Assembly (NCBI GenBank): GCA_029224185.1
Contig: CM055201.1
Location: 2,385,418-2,449,417, forward strand
Direction: 5' to 3'
Length of the DNA: 64,000 bases
DNA from: Karalla daura
Taxonomy: Eukaryota > Chordata > Actinopteri > Chaetodontiformes > Leiognathidae
The position numbers and the translations under genes are program-made. The notes beneath the pieces are model-generated. The model searched no databases, had not been told where the DNA came from, and saw only the letters and a list, made by a program, of their open reading frames with translations. Positions 53,162 through 64,000 of this stretch are shown here, piece after piece; positions within the stretch are counted from its first letter, which is position 1, and each line of letters starts with the position of its first letter.

Positions 53162-55183
53162 ACACTACATGTGGCTTAATTTTGACGCCTTTATCAAGAC
53201 TTTTTAGACACCTTCCAACAAGATTTAAGACCTCAATGCAATCTCGAGCATAATGACATAATTGGCAGGTGTCACAAACCCTAAGGAAAGTAACAACTGG
53301 TCGACTCACTGATGAGAGTTCATAGTGAGCCAGCAGTCCAGTAAAATAGCTATTTTCCAATGGCAAAAGTCTTTAAATAGAGTTAAAACACGTGTCTAAA
53401 ATAGTGTTAAATCAGCTGTCAGATCATCCAACAATTTTCCTAACTTCAGTGATGCTCTGTACAGACATACTACACTGGACACAAAATAACCACCGCTTAC
53501 CGGGCTCAAACTGAGCCCTTTCTTGACCACTAAGGATCTTCCATGTCATTTCTGCAGCTCAGAGGGGCTAATGACGGTCCGCACTGACAGTATGGGCCCA
53601 CTATTCCCATCAGCCGGGTTAAGATGTCTTGTACTTCACTGGGTCATTTAGAGCCAAATGGGTTTGATGTTTTCGAGTGCAGATTGCCTGAAGTGGGATG
53701 AAGATGTTTCTCTGGGTGAGCATAATTGCTGATGTTTTCCGAGGATGACGTGGCACGCCCATAATACCGTGCCGCGTCTTTCGTGCTGAATTGTGCCGAA
53801 TTTTTGGCCATCCCTCTCGAAGTTGGACCGGGAGCAGCTGCGTGTTATCATCCTATCGTGTTTCGAAGCAGCAACCAAGCGGGGCCTGTCACCTGTCATC
53901 ATCTGCAGGTATCTGCCCGCAACAATCAAAGCGACGCAAGCTGCCACGTGAACGAGCGTACCTGCGACGAGGGCCGGCCGGCCGGGGTGGCAGCGCAGGG
54001 CCGTGACCGCGGTGGGGACGTCGATGACCACGTCGGCCTGTTTGGGGCTCAGGCCCGGGCGGTCTACGTTCCACATGCACACGTACGACCTCTCCGTGCT
54101 CCAGTCTCCATCGTCCACGCTGAACAGAGCGTCATCAAGTCACCCCCATGACAAAGCCCGCGGCGGGAAGCCGCCCCCCACCCCCGACGCCCTCCCGACC
54201 ACACTGAACACCTGACGTACCGACCGTAAGCGCAGGCAATGACTGAGCCTGTGCAGCTCCAGCACACGGCGGTCACGTGAAGGCCTCTCTCTGCGGCGCC
54301 GGGATGTTGAAGCCGATGGAGGCAGGAAACCTGCAATCACAGCCACGGTCTCACTGGGGGGAAGGTGTGCGAGCATAACCTCAGCAGCGGGTCCAACTTC
54401 AACGTGTCCGTCGGCGCCCCGCTCACCCCGCTACTGTGCTCTTCCCAGTTGACCCGGAAGCCGTCGAAGGCGTGACTGCGGGCGTTCCCGAGCAGCTCCC
54501 GGAGCACGTCCCCCTGGACGCGCTGCAGGAACTCCCTCAGCTCTGCCGGCTCGGTCCCAGGAGGGCCCGGCCGGAGCATCTCCTGGGCCGGCCAGGCCGG
54601 CGGCTCTGTCTGGGTACCGCAGCTGGAGGCGGACACGGCCTGGACCTCCGCCTCTGACCTGTGCACCGCTTTGGTCTGACAGCCTCTCTGAAACCGCAAA
54701 AGCGAGAAGGAGAAACAGGCAAAGCAAGACGCAGCTCAACACACCGTATGTAGCAGGACAATGGAGATCTATAAGTATAAAACACACCGGTTTAAAAAAA
54801 AAAGATTGGTTCTCTTATGGAAGAGTTCAGGTGTTTGATGGCTTGATGCTGTTAACAGCACAAGGAGGAAGTGATATTCCCCAACACCATAAATTGGGGA
54901 AAAACACACTTTGGAACTCAATAACCGTGAATGCGATGTGAAACACACAGGATCTATATGCATCGGTGTAAAACGAGTTGCGAGTGCACGTGGGGGCCAT
55001 TTGCATTCGTACATACAGTACCGCGGCTGTCACTCGGGGCAGTTTGCGTGACAGATGAGCGGAAGCTCGGGATGAATCGTGTCGAGGCAGACCGCGAGGA
55101 CGTACCGACTGCTGTGCAGACTGCTGGGCTCTCCTCCATTCAGACGGGATGTTGACCGGCTCCAGGGCGTCGTCCGAGAACAT
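47208..55183 (-). CDS. dync2i2: Cytoplasmic dynein 2 intermediate chain 2 (WDR34)
   Basis: WD40 intermediate chain of dynein-2, the motor of retrograde intraflagellar transport in cilia. Nine exons (minus): 55183-55106, 54687-54427, 54330-54221, 54119-53962, 53076-52967, 52232-52065, 51969-51737, 47785-47628, 47446-47208. Sum 1515 nt, 504 aa; human 536. ATG at 55181-55183 gives MFSDDALEPVNIPSEWRRAQ; human has VASVPSQWR at the matching place but a longer N-terminus. Landmarks: GTQTEPP (TQT, a possible DYNLL/LC8 site), SHAFDGFRVNWEE, GLHVTAVCWSCTGSVIACAYG, HGDWST-like DDGDWSTERSYVC, GGLYNGGVVVWD, FVSAGTDGVAQL, then C-terminal VWQLSAELMEQKPRESSQLE. About six WD repeats from residue ~150. The intron between the last two propeller-coding exon groups carries a 3.8-kb minisatellite. 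Confidence 0.93.
47817..51655. repeat. 3.8-kb minisatellite, 46-bp unit, in dync2i2 intron
   Basis: The unit runs cagtctggaggcgggacaac / tatccactgtcagtaggaca / actagt (46 bp), repeated about 83 times with point variants (ggatgcggg, ggaggcagg, gacagc, gataac, ctctgt +2, short deletions). Longer blocks are themselves repeated: the rare variants ggaggtagga at 48165 and gtcggtctgg at 48341 recur exactly 1866 bp on (50031, 50207); another block recurs at 436 bp (49433 and 49869). It lies between exons at 47785 and 51737. Open frames in the first copies are accidental. Confidence 0.97.
52233..52966 (-). other. dync2i2 intron
   Basis: 734 bp, AT-rich in part, with a short CAG run at about 52301-52319. 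Nothing else recognised. Confidence 0.5.
53101..53157. repeat. (CA)n microsatellite in dync2i2 intron
   Basis: 57-bp perfect CA array starting 25 bp upstream (in transcript direction) of the exon 53076-52967; it reads as (TG)n on the transcribed strand. The remaining intron to 53961 has no recognised feature. Confidence 0.95.
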
Positions 55184-55500
55184 GCTGAGCTCCTGGCCAC
55201 CCTCAGCCCCAAGCTAGCGTTGTAGCTAGCTCACAGCTAGCCCCTCTGCTAACCGCAATGTCGTGTTCCCGGGTCGCTGTTTCCTCCACACACGGTAAGA
55301 CGTCTCCAGCACCTCGCAGCTTCTTAGTTAGTTAGTTATTTAGCCGGTGAGCTGGTTGGTTGGTGGGTTATCTGTCTGGTCCAGTCTATGTTCCGCTCAG
55401 GACGAGCCAGTGTGGTGTACGTCTCCCTGTGGTTGCCCTGGTTACAGAATCTCCACAGTACGCATGCGCAGTAGCGGTTTTAAGACTGACGTCACCCTGG
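55184..55500 (-). promoter_or_regulatory. dync2i2: dync2i2 promoter with X-box, NRF1-like and CRE sites
   Basis: GTTGCC-CT-GGTTAC at 55432-55445 matches the RFX X-box consensus (GTNRCC N0-3 RGYAAC) except one base. CGCATGCGCA at 55461-55470 is NRF1-like, and a perfect CRE TGACGTCA lies at 55487-55494. All are about 250-310 bp upstream of the ATG. RFX factors are established regulators of ciliary genes, which fits a dynein-2 subunit. Between 55325 and 55370 there are short ttag and ggtt repeats. Confidence 0.65.
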
Positions 55501-55884
55501 AAGTTGTTTTTTTGTGATTGTTGATAGCTCTGGCCTTGAGTTGACTTACTTGGGTGAGAGTGCAAAGTGTGGAAAAACTGCTTTTTTGAGGAGGGGTATA
55601 TGATCCTATCTTAAGGTGAAATAAAAAATCATGATAAATCTAAAAGACACATTTCTTTCAGTTTTGGACTATTCGTATCCATGCACCTCCCTCTATACTT
55701 GATATAGTTTATCACCCTGCAAACAGGTTAATTACTGGTGTGTTCATGTCCCGTCACTGGCAAATGTACCGAAAATGAAGGCTATTTTGGCTCTGAGAAT
55801 ATTATTTTGGGTTTATCTGTAAGGTCTTTCCTCACAAAATGCGTGTTTATTTCACAAACTTGCTTCCTTTAACGTCATCCATCC

Positions 55885-56430
55885 ATTCCCATTGGTCTAG
55901 AAACCTTGGGGTGTTCTTTGATAATTCTACGTCCACGGAGAGCCATCCAAAACAACGTCTAAAGAGTTGCTTCTGTCATTTGAGAAGGATCACATAACCC
56001 TGATTTTATCTTCGTTACACTGTCTCCTCTTAGACAGTGCACTGTTTTAAAAATCTTAACTTTCAGGGCTTTACATGGTGACGCCCCACAGCACATCTGT
56101 GGACTCTGAACACCTCTAAACTAAATACTCCGAGCACTCAGGTCTATAGGTTCAAATCTCCCGTCTGCACCCAAAACCAAATACAAAACCTAGGGTGACC
56201 TTGCTTTTCAGTCTGGCACTCCGCGGTTGTGTAACGCTCCTCCAGTGTCTGTGCAGCTGTCTGACTCCACTGCCCCTTTAAAAAGACAGCTAAAGACACT
56301 TATTTAGACAAACACACTCTAATTGATTATTGACGTATGTCTTTCCCAGTTGTTTCCCTGCTCGCACTTTACCGAAAAGCACAGGTTTATCTGAGAAAAG
56401 TGCTAAATAAATTAACTTCTTCTTGACTTT
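55885..56430 (+). mobile_element. Decayed non-LTR retrotransposon (LINE) 3' fragment
   Basis: Conceptual translation shows RNLGVLFDN...ESH near 55899-55940, followed by K.CFCHLRRI, later LTFRALHGDAPQHI near 56060, and a terminal segment like FS...L..SLP...FK..LKTL near 56200-56310. This order is the conserved C-terminus of L2/CR1/Rex-type fish LINE ORF2. The end gtgctaaataaattaa at about 56399 resembles the 3' tail of such elements. Many stops and frameshifts; inactive. 56430-56990 is AT-rich with no gene seen. Confidence 0.7.
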
Positions 56431-56993
56431 TCTCTGAAAGCAAAACAGAACATGCCCTGTATTTGTCCCAAGACAAGACAAAACAAAACAAAATCCGGAC
56501 TGAGATTTGAACAGCAGGATTCCTCAAAAAAAAAAATCAAATTTCTAAAATTCTTAAAACTACATTTATTGACTACTGAAAACAACAAATGCATGCACCT
56601 GTCCCTGGATATCAGTGAGATATTGCTCTACTGTGACATGCGGCGCTGAGGTCTGTCCACTTCTTGTGCATACTGTTGTCTGCCATCTATGGGTGGAAGA
56701 AGAACATGACAGTCTGTACTGCATCCCTTATAACCCATTATAACGTTTTATGATTAATAATTATCAGAGCTATTACAGTACTTCATACCTTAGCTTGTCT
56801 ATCTGTCTATATTGTACCATCTCTGGGACTTTTGTGAATGCTGAAGATGGGATCTTTAAGACAACTGTTGCTATAATAACCTGGGGTCAAGCTGTGACCA
56901 CATTTACTGTAGTTTCTTGTTCATGACAATTAAAAAAACAGCTGCAATAAAATGCCCACAAATGAACGAACCACTTCAAACATCATGTATACA

Positions 56994-57442
56994 TTTATTT
57001 ATTGTAACAAAGCAACTGGTACACTTAATTTAATGTGGTTTCCAGTGGAACAGGAGAAACGCTGCACATTCCACAGCGGACTACAGAAATCGTCTCTCCC
57101 ATCTCCAAATGTTAAGCCAAGTTCAAATTTAGATTTTTTAGGTTGTTTTTTTATATATAAAAATGCACAGTTCAAACTTTGTTATTGGTGCCTGAAAAAC
57201 AAGATCATGTAAATTTCATTGACAGACATCCAGAGTAGGTTTTCGAGACCCGCTTCCCCCACCATACCTCCCCTGGTTCACTGTGTACAATTGATCGCAG
57301 TCTTACCCGGAGAACATGTATAATCCCCAAAAAGGTTTACAATGGTTGAGAGGAACGCGCTGGAGCTTCCAAGAGTTCCATCAGTACAATAAGTCACAAA
57401 GGAAAATGCAACTTCTAATTAGTAACCCCAACCACTGGTAAT

Positions 57443-57518
<76 letters not shown>

Positions 57519-58049
57519 GGGCTAAGGATGCTATGATTAAGTTATCACTGCACCATGGCTTATTTTTTTACTGAACTCACAACTTCATTTTTCATGTAGA
57601 AATTGCTATTGTATGTATATTAATCTACATAGGATGACATGCAGAATGCTACAGTTTTTTTTTTTTATTCTTTTGCATGTCTTTGGGGGGGGGGGGGTTG
57701 AAAAACAATGACAGGTGAGACTTTAAAGAGACACCCACATCCCAGTGCACCCAGTGTAGACCGGCCGTCAAAGGAGCTGGTCTTCATGGCGTTATGGACA
57801 GACCGTGGCAGCAGGGGGGGGGGGGGGGGAGAGGACGGACACGCTGACGGCACACTGAATTTTTTTTTTTTTTCCTTTTTGCTTTTTTTTGTCGTTTTTC
57901 TTTTAACAAACCCCGACTCCCCACCCCCTCAGAAAAAAACAAAACAAAAACAAAACAAAACAAAAAAAAAACAAAACAAAACATTTTGCTCCCGTGGGTT
58001 GGGGGATGATCGCGGAGGGAGGAATGGGAAAAGGTGTTGGCGGAAATGT
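56994..58049 (-). terminator. set: set 3' UTR with polyadenylation signals
   Basis: TTTATT on the plus strand at 56994-56999 and 56998-57003 gives AATAAA on the minus strand about 1050 nt after the set stop. Inside are a (GT)n array at 57446-57513, G runs at 57685-57697 and 57818-57829, and a polyA/aaaac-rich segment at 57934-57983. Confidence 0.6.
57446..57513. repeat. (GT)n microsatellite in set 3' UTR
   Basis: About 68 bp of uninterrupted GT. Confidence 0.95.
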
Positions 58050-61000
58050 CTAATCATCCTCCCCATCATCCTGGGGAGAGGAGGAGGAAGAAGAAGAAGA
58101 AAGTCAAGCGTTACACTGGATGTCACCGCAGGTTATATCGGTTACTACACAACGTGTTGGAGCATTTCTGCAGGCACTTTTCACAGATCACAATCGGCCA
58201 TTCCACTCAATGGAAGCACGGCTCGAGCATCAGGCGCACTCATGGCTAGCAACAAACATCAATACGAAGAAGCTTCACTCCCCATCGGTGGGATCTATGC
58301 AATAGGTGCCAACATCGAATGACGGCCTTGGATGAAGCGGGTTTACCTCTCCATCTTCCCCGTCCCCGTCCTCGTCCTCATCCTCGCCTTCTTCCTCCTC
58401 CCCCTCGTCAATATCTTCCAGGCCCTCCTCCTCGTCGTCGTCGTCGTCGTCGCCGTCACCTTCCTCGTCCTCCATGTCTGGGACCTTGGGGACGATTGAG
58501 ACATGAGCCACACGATGTTGGCTTGGATTTTCACATTACACGATGAGCAATCGCAGCGCTTCCTGCATACCAAACAAACAGTTCCGTGCGATTTGTTTTG
58601 TCCCTGGTTCTGAATGAGAGAGCGGCGTAGTGGACAACTTATCTGTTGAGTACTGGCACCACATGTCAATTATTATTCACATACACAGACAAATATCACT
58701 ACAGAATAAAAGTAACAACATAAGCCGTTTTGAGATGAACCTGGCTTCATCTTAAAATGCCTTTGTCAGAAGAAGAACTTCATCAAGGGTCTTGGCTGAA
58801 ACGGTTTAAAGGACTAGAAGTGCATGGCCTTGACACAAACGCATATGCATCCTTCACAGAACGACTAGGTGGGGGTCGTACCAGGTAGTACTGCAGAGGG
58901 TTGGGCCAGATGTCGTCCTTGATCACTTCTCCCAGCTCGTCGGCCCCCGCGTCCGAGTGGTCGGTGAACCAGGTGAAGAAGCTCTCGGGCTCCTCGTGCT
59001 GCCTCTTCTTCCCTGCCTTGTTCGGTGTCTGGCCTGTCCGCTTTGTCAGGTCCTGCGGAGGCAAGCACGTCCCTGGGGACTTAGTCAAATGTGGCCCACG
59101 CATCGTTTCACCTGCGCACAGTCACACACACACGGGGGCGAGTCTACCTTTCCGGCTTTCCATTTGATTTCAGTTGATTTTGAGACGGGATCCCCGCTCT
59201 CGTTTACGTTGAACTCTTTGGAGAGGGCTTTGTTCTCGAAATACGGGTTCTCGTCGAAATACTGCGGGGAGGGGGGGGGAAGGACGGTCAGCACGGGAGA
59301 CACTGCGTGCCTTGAGAGTGTTAGTGCACGAGGCGACTCACAAAATCTATTCTATATCCGGACTTGATATCCTCAAACTCGGTGACCTCCACCCGCGACA
59401 AGTAGTGGAGCGCTTCCTCGTCCTCCTCCCCGAGAAGAGCTGAAACTGCAGGACACACGCCCGGGGTCAACAATTTAGTGACACACACACACACACGGGA
59501 GTCAGAAAAAACTCACAGCGACCATCGACCGATGGTCGTCGTGGTCCCAAGCGCGGCTCGAGACGAGTCGCGGCGTGTGGGCGGCGGAAGTGAGGTTCAC
59601 CTTGTGGATGGTTGACAAACGTCGTGACCCAGAAGTTGGGGATTTTGGCTATAAGCTCTGACCGCTTCTGAAAGAACGGCTGGCGTAATTTGTTGTACTT
59701 CTGCTCTACTTTCAAAATTTCTTCACTTGCCTGTTCGTTCAGTCTGCGGAGGGGAGACAGGAGCGAGTCAGTGGGTGTGTGTGTGTGTGGGGGGGGGGGG
59801 GGGTGGGGGGGTGGGGGGTGCTTCCAAAAAGCACTGAGGAGCTTCCTTCACACCCACCTGTCAATTTCGTTCTGTACTTCATCGATGTGTTCGATTGCCT
59901 CCTGTTGCTCCTTTTCTGAAAGGGAACGAGAGACTTTAATATTCACATACCATTACGCTCAGTGCACACACACAACAACTGCTATCACATTGCAGGAGGG
60001 GTTATTGGCAGTTCAATTCTCAATTATTGAGTCAATCTTTCAACCAATTGTGACCGATCGATCCATTTCACAGCAGCGACCCAAAACACGCCGCAAACTT
60101 ATTGCGCCGTTTAATTAAAGGGCCGGCGGCTGAATCACTAGCAGAGCGTGTAGTGCGCCGTTCGTTTCTGATGTGGTCATACGCTATACAAAACTGCCCA
60201 AACTTAACAGAAAACTAAATATCGCAGCAATGGGTTAATACTATTATGGAACAACGTGCACCCAGCAGTTAGCGTGCGTGGGGACATGTATGATCGCTCA
60301 GCCAAGCTGCACATTGGTCCTGGGCTGTGAAGGCAGCCAGGTTTGTAGAGACACCGACAGTTGTTTTTGTTTTTGTTTTTTGAGTCCTGAAACGACGAGC
60401 GCGCAAAGCTCTCGGGTCCGCCCCGGTACGCGCGCTGCTCCATAACGTAACTGGTAAAAACTACAAGGACTTCATGCAAACACCTGACAATAACGGTCAA
60501 GTATCACTACTTGTCCTCAGTTACATGTGCACAACGGAATGCGTTGTAAACTGGGGTCGTTTCGAGAGTTTCTGGAGTGGTTTACGAAAAAAAAACAACT
60601 TTGTGCGTTTATAGCGGTTTTGGCGCATGTCCAACTGGGGGATTTAAGTCCGCACACTGCATCGACAGGGCACAAAAGGGGAGTACAAAACATAACTAAA
60701 ACGACGTTCAGCGAAACGCCGTGCTGCGCTGTAAACCATACAGACTGATTCAAGCATTTACTCACTCGCGTGCCACCGTCTGAAACTTTTTTTCCACCTA
60801 TACATACATTTTTGTATGTATGACTCCGAGCCGTTTCTATGGACTTCTACGTCACATCTCTTTGTAAAAAAAATAACTACGTCCATCGACGATCGCGCAA
60901 AACACGCCTTTTCTAGTTCCAGTCGCCCAAAAGGCGAACGATCGAGTCAAAGGGCAGTCCAGAACCGCGTGGCGGGATGTGACCTACATTTTGCACCATC

Positions 61001-61148
61001 GGCAACATTCAATCATCATCATCATAATAACAACAATGATAAAAAAGACTCCGTCCCGTTGAGTTGGGGAAAGTAACGCGGCCGTGCCGAGCCCACGCGC
61101 CCTCAGTCCTGTCACGGAGCCGACAGACGACAGAGGAGAGGCGAGTGC

Positions 61149-61179
<31 letters not shown>

Positions 61180-61982
61180 CGTCCGTCCGGAGCTTCCTGT
61201 CGCCGCTGAAGGCGGCCTGTTTTGAATGGGGAGGCTCCGCGTCCTCCCCGTGCCTCGCTGATGGGGAGCGCACCGTGCCTGCTCCGGCTCGGCGCGGTCA
61301 ACGCTCCGAAACTGATCGGGGAAAAAAAAAAAAAAAAAAAGACAAGATACGCCTGCTCGTCGGGGCGACGCGTTTTGTCCACGCGTGGTCCGGTCCGGTC
61401 CGGTCCGGTTATCGGCGCTCGGCCCCTCACTGAGAGCGGGGGTTGGAGGAGGAGGAGGAGGGGGGGTGGTGGTGGTGGCGGTGGTGGGGGGTTTACCGGG
61501 ACATGGTGCGTGTCGCTCCGGCTAACGCGCTGCCGAGCGAGCATCCGTTCAGTACGCGTCAGGTGCAAAGGTTTAAGAGAGCCGCGTCAGGGTCCCAGGT
61601 CCAGGCGCGGGCGGGAGCGTCCGGGCAGCGGACCGGGAGCTGCGGCTGCGGGACTCGCCGCCGTGCGGACCACCAGGCTAATGAAGGCTAGGCTAAGCCC
61701 TCACGTTGGCTACTCCGCTAGCATGCTACGCTGCGTGTTTTAGTCCGCCGCTAGCGCCTCGTACCCCCCGCGCCCGCCCCGCCGCTCTCCCCCCCCCGGC
61801 AAACGCGCGCCCGTTCGACCGCGCGCCCCCTGGAAGCGCGCCGAGGATGCTACGGCGAGGCGAGACGGATGAAAATGGCGTAGTAACGATAATCGCCATT
61901 CCTTAACGTTACCAGAGGTCTCGTCCGCTCCGTCGTGATTTGAATTCTCCTTCCGACTGACTTTCGCCGAAGAGGCCGACAT
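58050..61982 (-). CDS. set: SET nuclear proto-oncogene / template-activating factor I-beta (I2PP2A)
   Basis: NAP-family histone chaperone, INHAT component and PP2A inhibitor, mainly nuclear. Eight exons (minus): 61982-61913, 59915-59858, 59743-59601, 59445-59342, 59261-59148, 59052-58882, 58484-58347, 58070-58050. Sum 819 nt, 272 aa; human SET-beta is 277. ATG 61980-61982: MSASSAKVSRKENSNHDGAD, the beta-type first exon. Then the long dimer helix (EQQEAIEHIDEVQNEIDR, LNEQASEEILKVEQKYNKLR), the NAP earmuff ([66 protein letters not shown]) and an acidic Asp/Glu tail from VPDMEDEE to the last exon DDGEDD-stop, 21 nt long. All phases agree. Codon use is less GC-biased than in sptan1. Confidence 0.96.
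59916..61912 (-). other. set intron 1 with GC-rich segment
   Basis: 61080-61800 is GC/CpG-rich with a (GA)n tract at 61157-61179, an A run at 61322-61340 and GGA/GGT repeats near 61450-61485. It could contain another promoter or an alternative first exon (human has an alpha-type first exon), but I could not find the alpha-specific Pro/Lys-rich coding sequence. Otherwise no features seen. Confidence 0.4.
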
Positions 61983-62160
61983 GGTTGCGGTCTGCCGCGG
62001 CTCTCTGGAGCAGCTGAGGTGTCCCGGGTGGCGTGGAACTCTAGCCTGGAGATTCAACTTATTCCCACTTCACACTGAGCCACAACCTGCAGCCACGACC
62101 AGGCGAAATGAGCGCAGCTCCGCACGCTGCTTCTATCTGGGGCTCCCGGAGTCAACACAC
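61983..62160 (-). promoter_or_regulatory. set: set 5' UTR and promoter region
   Basis: GC-rich region directly upstream of the set ATG, ending at the start of the (GATA)n array. No TATA box seen; the core promoter position is inferred from the gene start only. Confidence 0.4.
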
Positions 62161-62202
62161 GGGCGGCGCCCCCGGCTGGCCGGAGTGCGGTACTGCACAC
62201 GT

Positions 62203-62398
<196 letters not shown>

Positions 62399-62399
62399 A

Positions 62400-63500
62400 A
62401 GATGTAGAAAGGCACCGCTGTGAAACAATACAAAACTCCTGGAAATAAATGAGAAGCCCACCGAGGGCCAGAAATTGTGGCTCAAATGATCAAGCAACAA
62501 ACATTTTATAGGATACCAAATGCCATTACAATGGGAGAGGTGCCATTGTTGAGTTTATATTGACAGGCTTTTTGGATTGACATTGGAGCAGAGTTTCAGT
62601 TATGCAAACTGGGTGTGAATGGAACTTAAGCATTCAATTAATCTAACAAAAGTATGCATTACAGGTTGTAAGGCATTTCATGGATGATGGAGTTCAGAGA
62701 TCTATTACACCTGGAGACAATTATAATGAACTTAATCGCCACAGTTCAAGTAAATCCTGCTGTGAGAAATTAAATGTTCACACAGTTATTTTCAAAATAA
62801 TGATTCAACAACCTCCTCTGTGCCCAAATGTGCCAGCTCTGAATCAGAAGAATAAAAATAACCATAAAAAAGCCACAGAAGCTATAGAAATGTTTCATTA
62901 ACGACATTACCCTAATCAGGTCAAATGTTTTCTGCAAGAAAACTGCTGAAGACGAACAATAAAGAAACATTATTTATCTGATCTGACCCTGCCTTGAGTC
63001 AAAAAAAAGACAGGTTGAATGAACTATTTCCATAATTCTTGGAAAAGAGTTTAGGATATGCTATGAAAACTATATTGAGGTAAAGTCTGACATTACCTGA
63101 TGGATGAATTAACTCAAGTTACTGACAAAATTCTCAGAACAGAAAAAAGATTGCAGATTTTTGTACGGCTTTTTCTATTAATTCAATTTTCATTTCATAA
63201 TGGTATTTAAATAATCAACCTCTGCTTTTAGTTGTATACCACCACAGTCTGCGCACGACAGTTGTCGCAAAGATAAACAACCCGTTATCATTACAACACT
63301 CACGACTCAAAATGAGTTATCACCGATACATTATAAGTTGTCTGCGTCTGATAAACGTCGTCTTGCTCCTCTGCCACTTTCCTTTGACTTCTCCATTCTT
63401 ACGTAACCAGTGTTGCCACGCTTGTTTTCAATACCTGAGGGATGAGAGGTTTGAGAACAAGGTGTGGGAGAAAACCGCAGTCACGTGAACGCATCGCCGA
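62400..63500. other. AT-rich spacer right of set
   Basis: About 1.1 kb with no splice-flanked exon. It may contain a decayed repeat (62540-62980), but I could not assign a family. Confidence 0.5.
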
Positions 63501-63835
63501 CAGGTGCACCGAATGGTCGAAGCTGATTGGTCGCCGTGGCTTTCTGTCATTACCGACAGCCAATCACAGCCGGCCGTCCAACTCAATTCAAACTTTGGCC
63601 CAGTGTTACCAGAATGGACACAGTAGCAGGCGACGAGGGCTCGTGAGCCGCTGGGAGCAGACGGTGCTTTTCTCACGCTGCTGTCAGTCTTACTTACGCA
63701 GTTGTGAGTGTGTGTGAGTGTGTGTGTGTGTGTATGTGCGTGCGTGTTAGAGAGTGTGGGTGGGTCCGTCCGTCCCTGTTTGTTTCTGGCTGTGTGACCA
63801 GAGGAGGACTGTTGGAGCTGGAGTGACGCCACCTG
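63500..63835 (+). promoter_or_regulatory. Possible promoter of the right-end plus-strand gene
   Basis: Two CCAAT-type motifs in opposite orientation: gattggtcg near 63523-63531 and ccaatcac near 63560-63567, followed by a GT-rich tract (63706-63750). Weak evidence. Confidence 0.25.
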
Positions 63836-63838
63836 AAT

Positions 63839-63874
63839 GTCCAGCCAGGCCACCATGTCAGGTCTAACACTGCA
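63839..63874 (+). CDS. Possible first coding exon of an unidentified gene
   Basis: ATG at 63839 (or a second at 63854, in the context gccaccATGt, a good Kozak match) encodes MSSQATMSGLTLQ and ends at a donor cag|gtaact. A following acceptor tgtttccag at about 63970 leads to an open SSRRGAEADW up to the window end in a compatible frame. I do not recognise the protein. The next genes right of SET in human would be PKN3 and ZDHHC12, which it does not resemble. The exon end is taken at the donor, approximate to a base. Confidence 0.3.
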
Positions 63875-64000
63875 GGTAACTAAACGAGCTGTCTCCTCAA
63901 ATCAACGCGGAGTGTGATCGTAGTGTCCAGTGCGGGTACACTGCATGTCCACTTTCCTGTCTGTTTCCAGTCATCCAGAAGAGGAGCTGAGGCTGACTGG

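Noticed and set aside
57708..58322. 204-aa plus-strand ORF with Lys/Asn runs
   Set aside because: Passes through the polyA/aaaac-rich set 3' UTR and antisense of the set acidic-tail exons; no independent support.

Overview
This is vertebrate nuclear DNA and almost certainly from a ray-finned (teleost) fish. Five protein genes can be reconstructed exon by exon with consistent reading phase and GT/GC-AG splice sites. All five are orthologues of human genes. The repeats between them (retrotransposon 3' ends, MITE-like elements, long GATA, CA and 46-bp tandem repeats) look like teleost repeats. There are no bacterial or viral operons and no CRISPR arrays. I recognised no RNA gene.

Layout. 1-978: no gene seen. 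979-5565 (minus): 5' half of taf1c, an RNA polymerase I SL1 subunit; its C-terminal exons are not in the window. 6.2-12.1 kb: AT-rich, repeat-filled spacer with a 1.9-kb imperfect palindrome. 12981-21097 (plus): odf2, 18 coding exons, about 830 aa, a centriole and appendage coiled-coil protein, with a probable alternative last exon at 17998-18048. 21.1-25.6 kb: spacer with a MITE and microsatellites. 25.6-28.4 kb: GC/CpG-rich region that probably holds the sptan1 promoter and untranslated exon. 29298-46778 (plus): sptan1, non-erythroid alpha-II spectrin, 54 coding exons, about 2480 codons, with SH3 domain, alternatively spliced small exons, a 2-nt frame disruption in exon 46 and C-terminal EF hands. 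47208-55183 (minus): dync2i2 (WDR34), dynein-2 intermediate chain, 9 exons, 504 aa, with a 3.8-kb minisatellite in one intron and an RFX X-box-like site upstream. 55.9-56.4 kb: decayed LINE. 58050-61982 (minus): set, 8 exons, 272 aa. 62203-62398: (GATA)n. 63.8-64.0 kb: possible first exon of an unidentified plus-strand gene.

Relations. The order odf2, sptan1, dync2i2, set matches human 9q34.11 as I know it, except that GLE1 is not seen between odf2 and sptan1, and taf1c (human chromosome 16) lies next to odf2. The genes do not form a pathway, but odf2 (basal body) and dync2i2 (intraflagellar transport dynein) are both ciliary and both have X-box-like promoter motifs, the dync2i2 one being strong. 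sptan1 and dync2i2 are convergent with stop codons 429 bp apart. sptan1 exons are extremely rich in G/C-ending codons and its introns are short and full of poly-C/poly-G runs.

I did not find a convincing undescribed biological system. The most useful leads are the spectrin frame disruption, the divergent calpain/caspase hinge, the intronic minisatellite, the alternative odf2 terminator exon, the X-box promoter and the palindromic repeat family carrying YY1-like motifs. Similarity statements rest on memory of the families, not on database searches.
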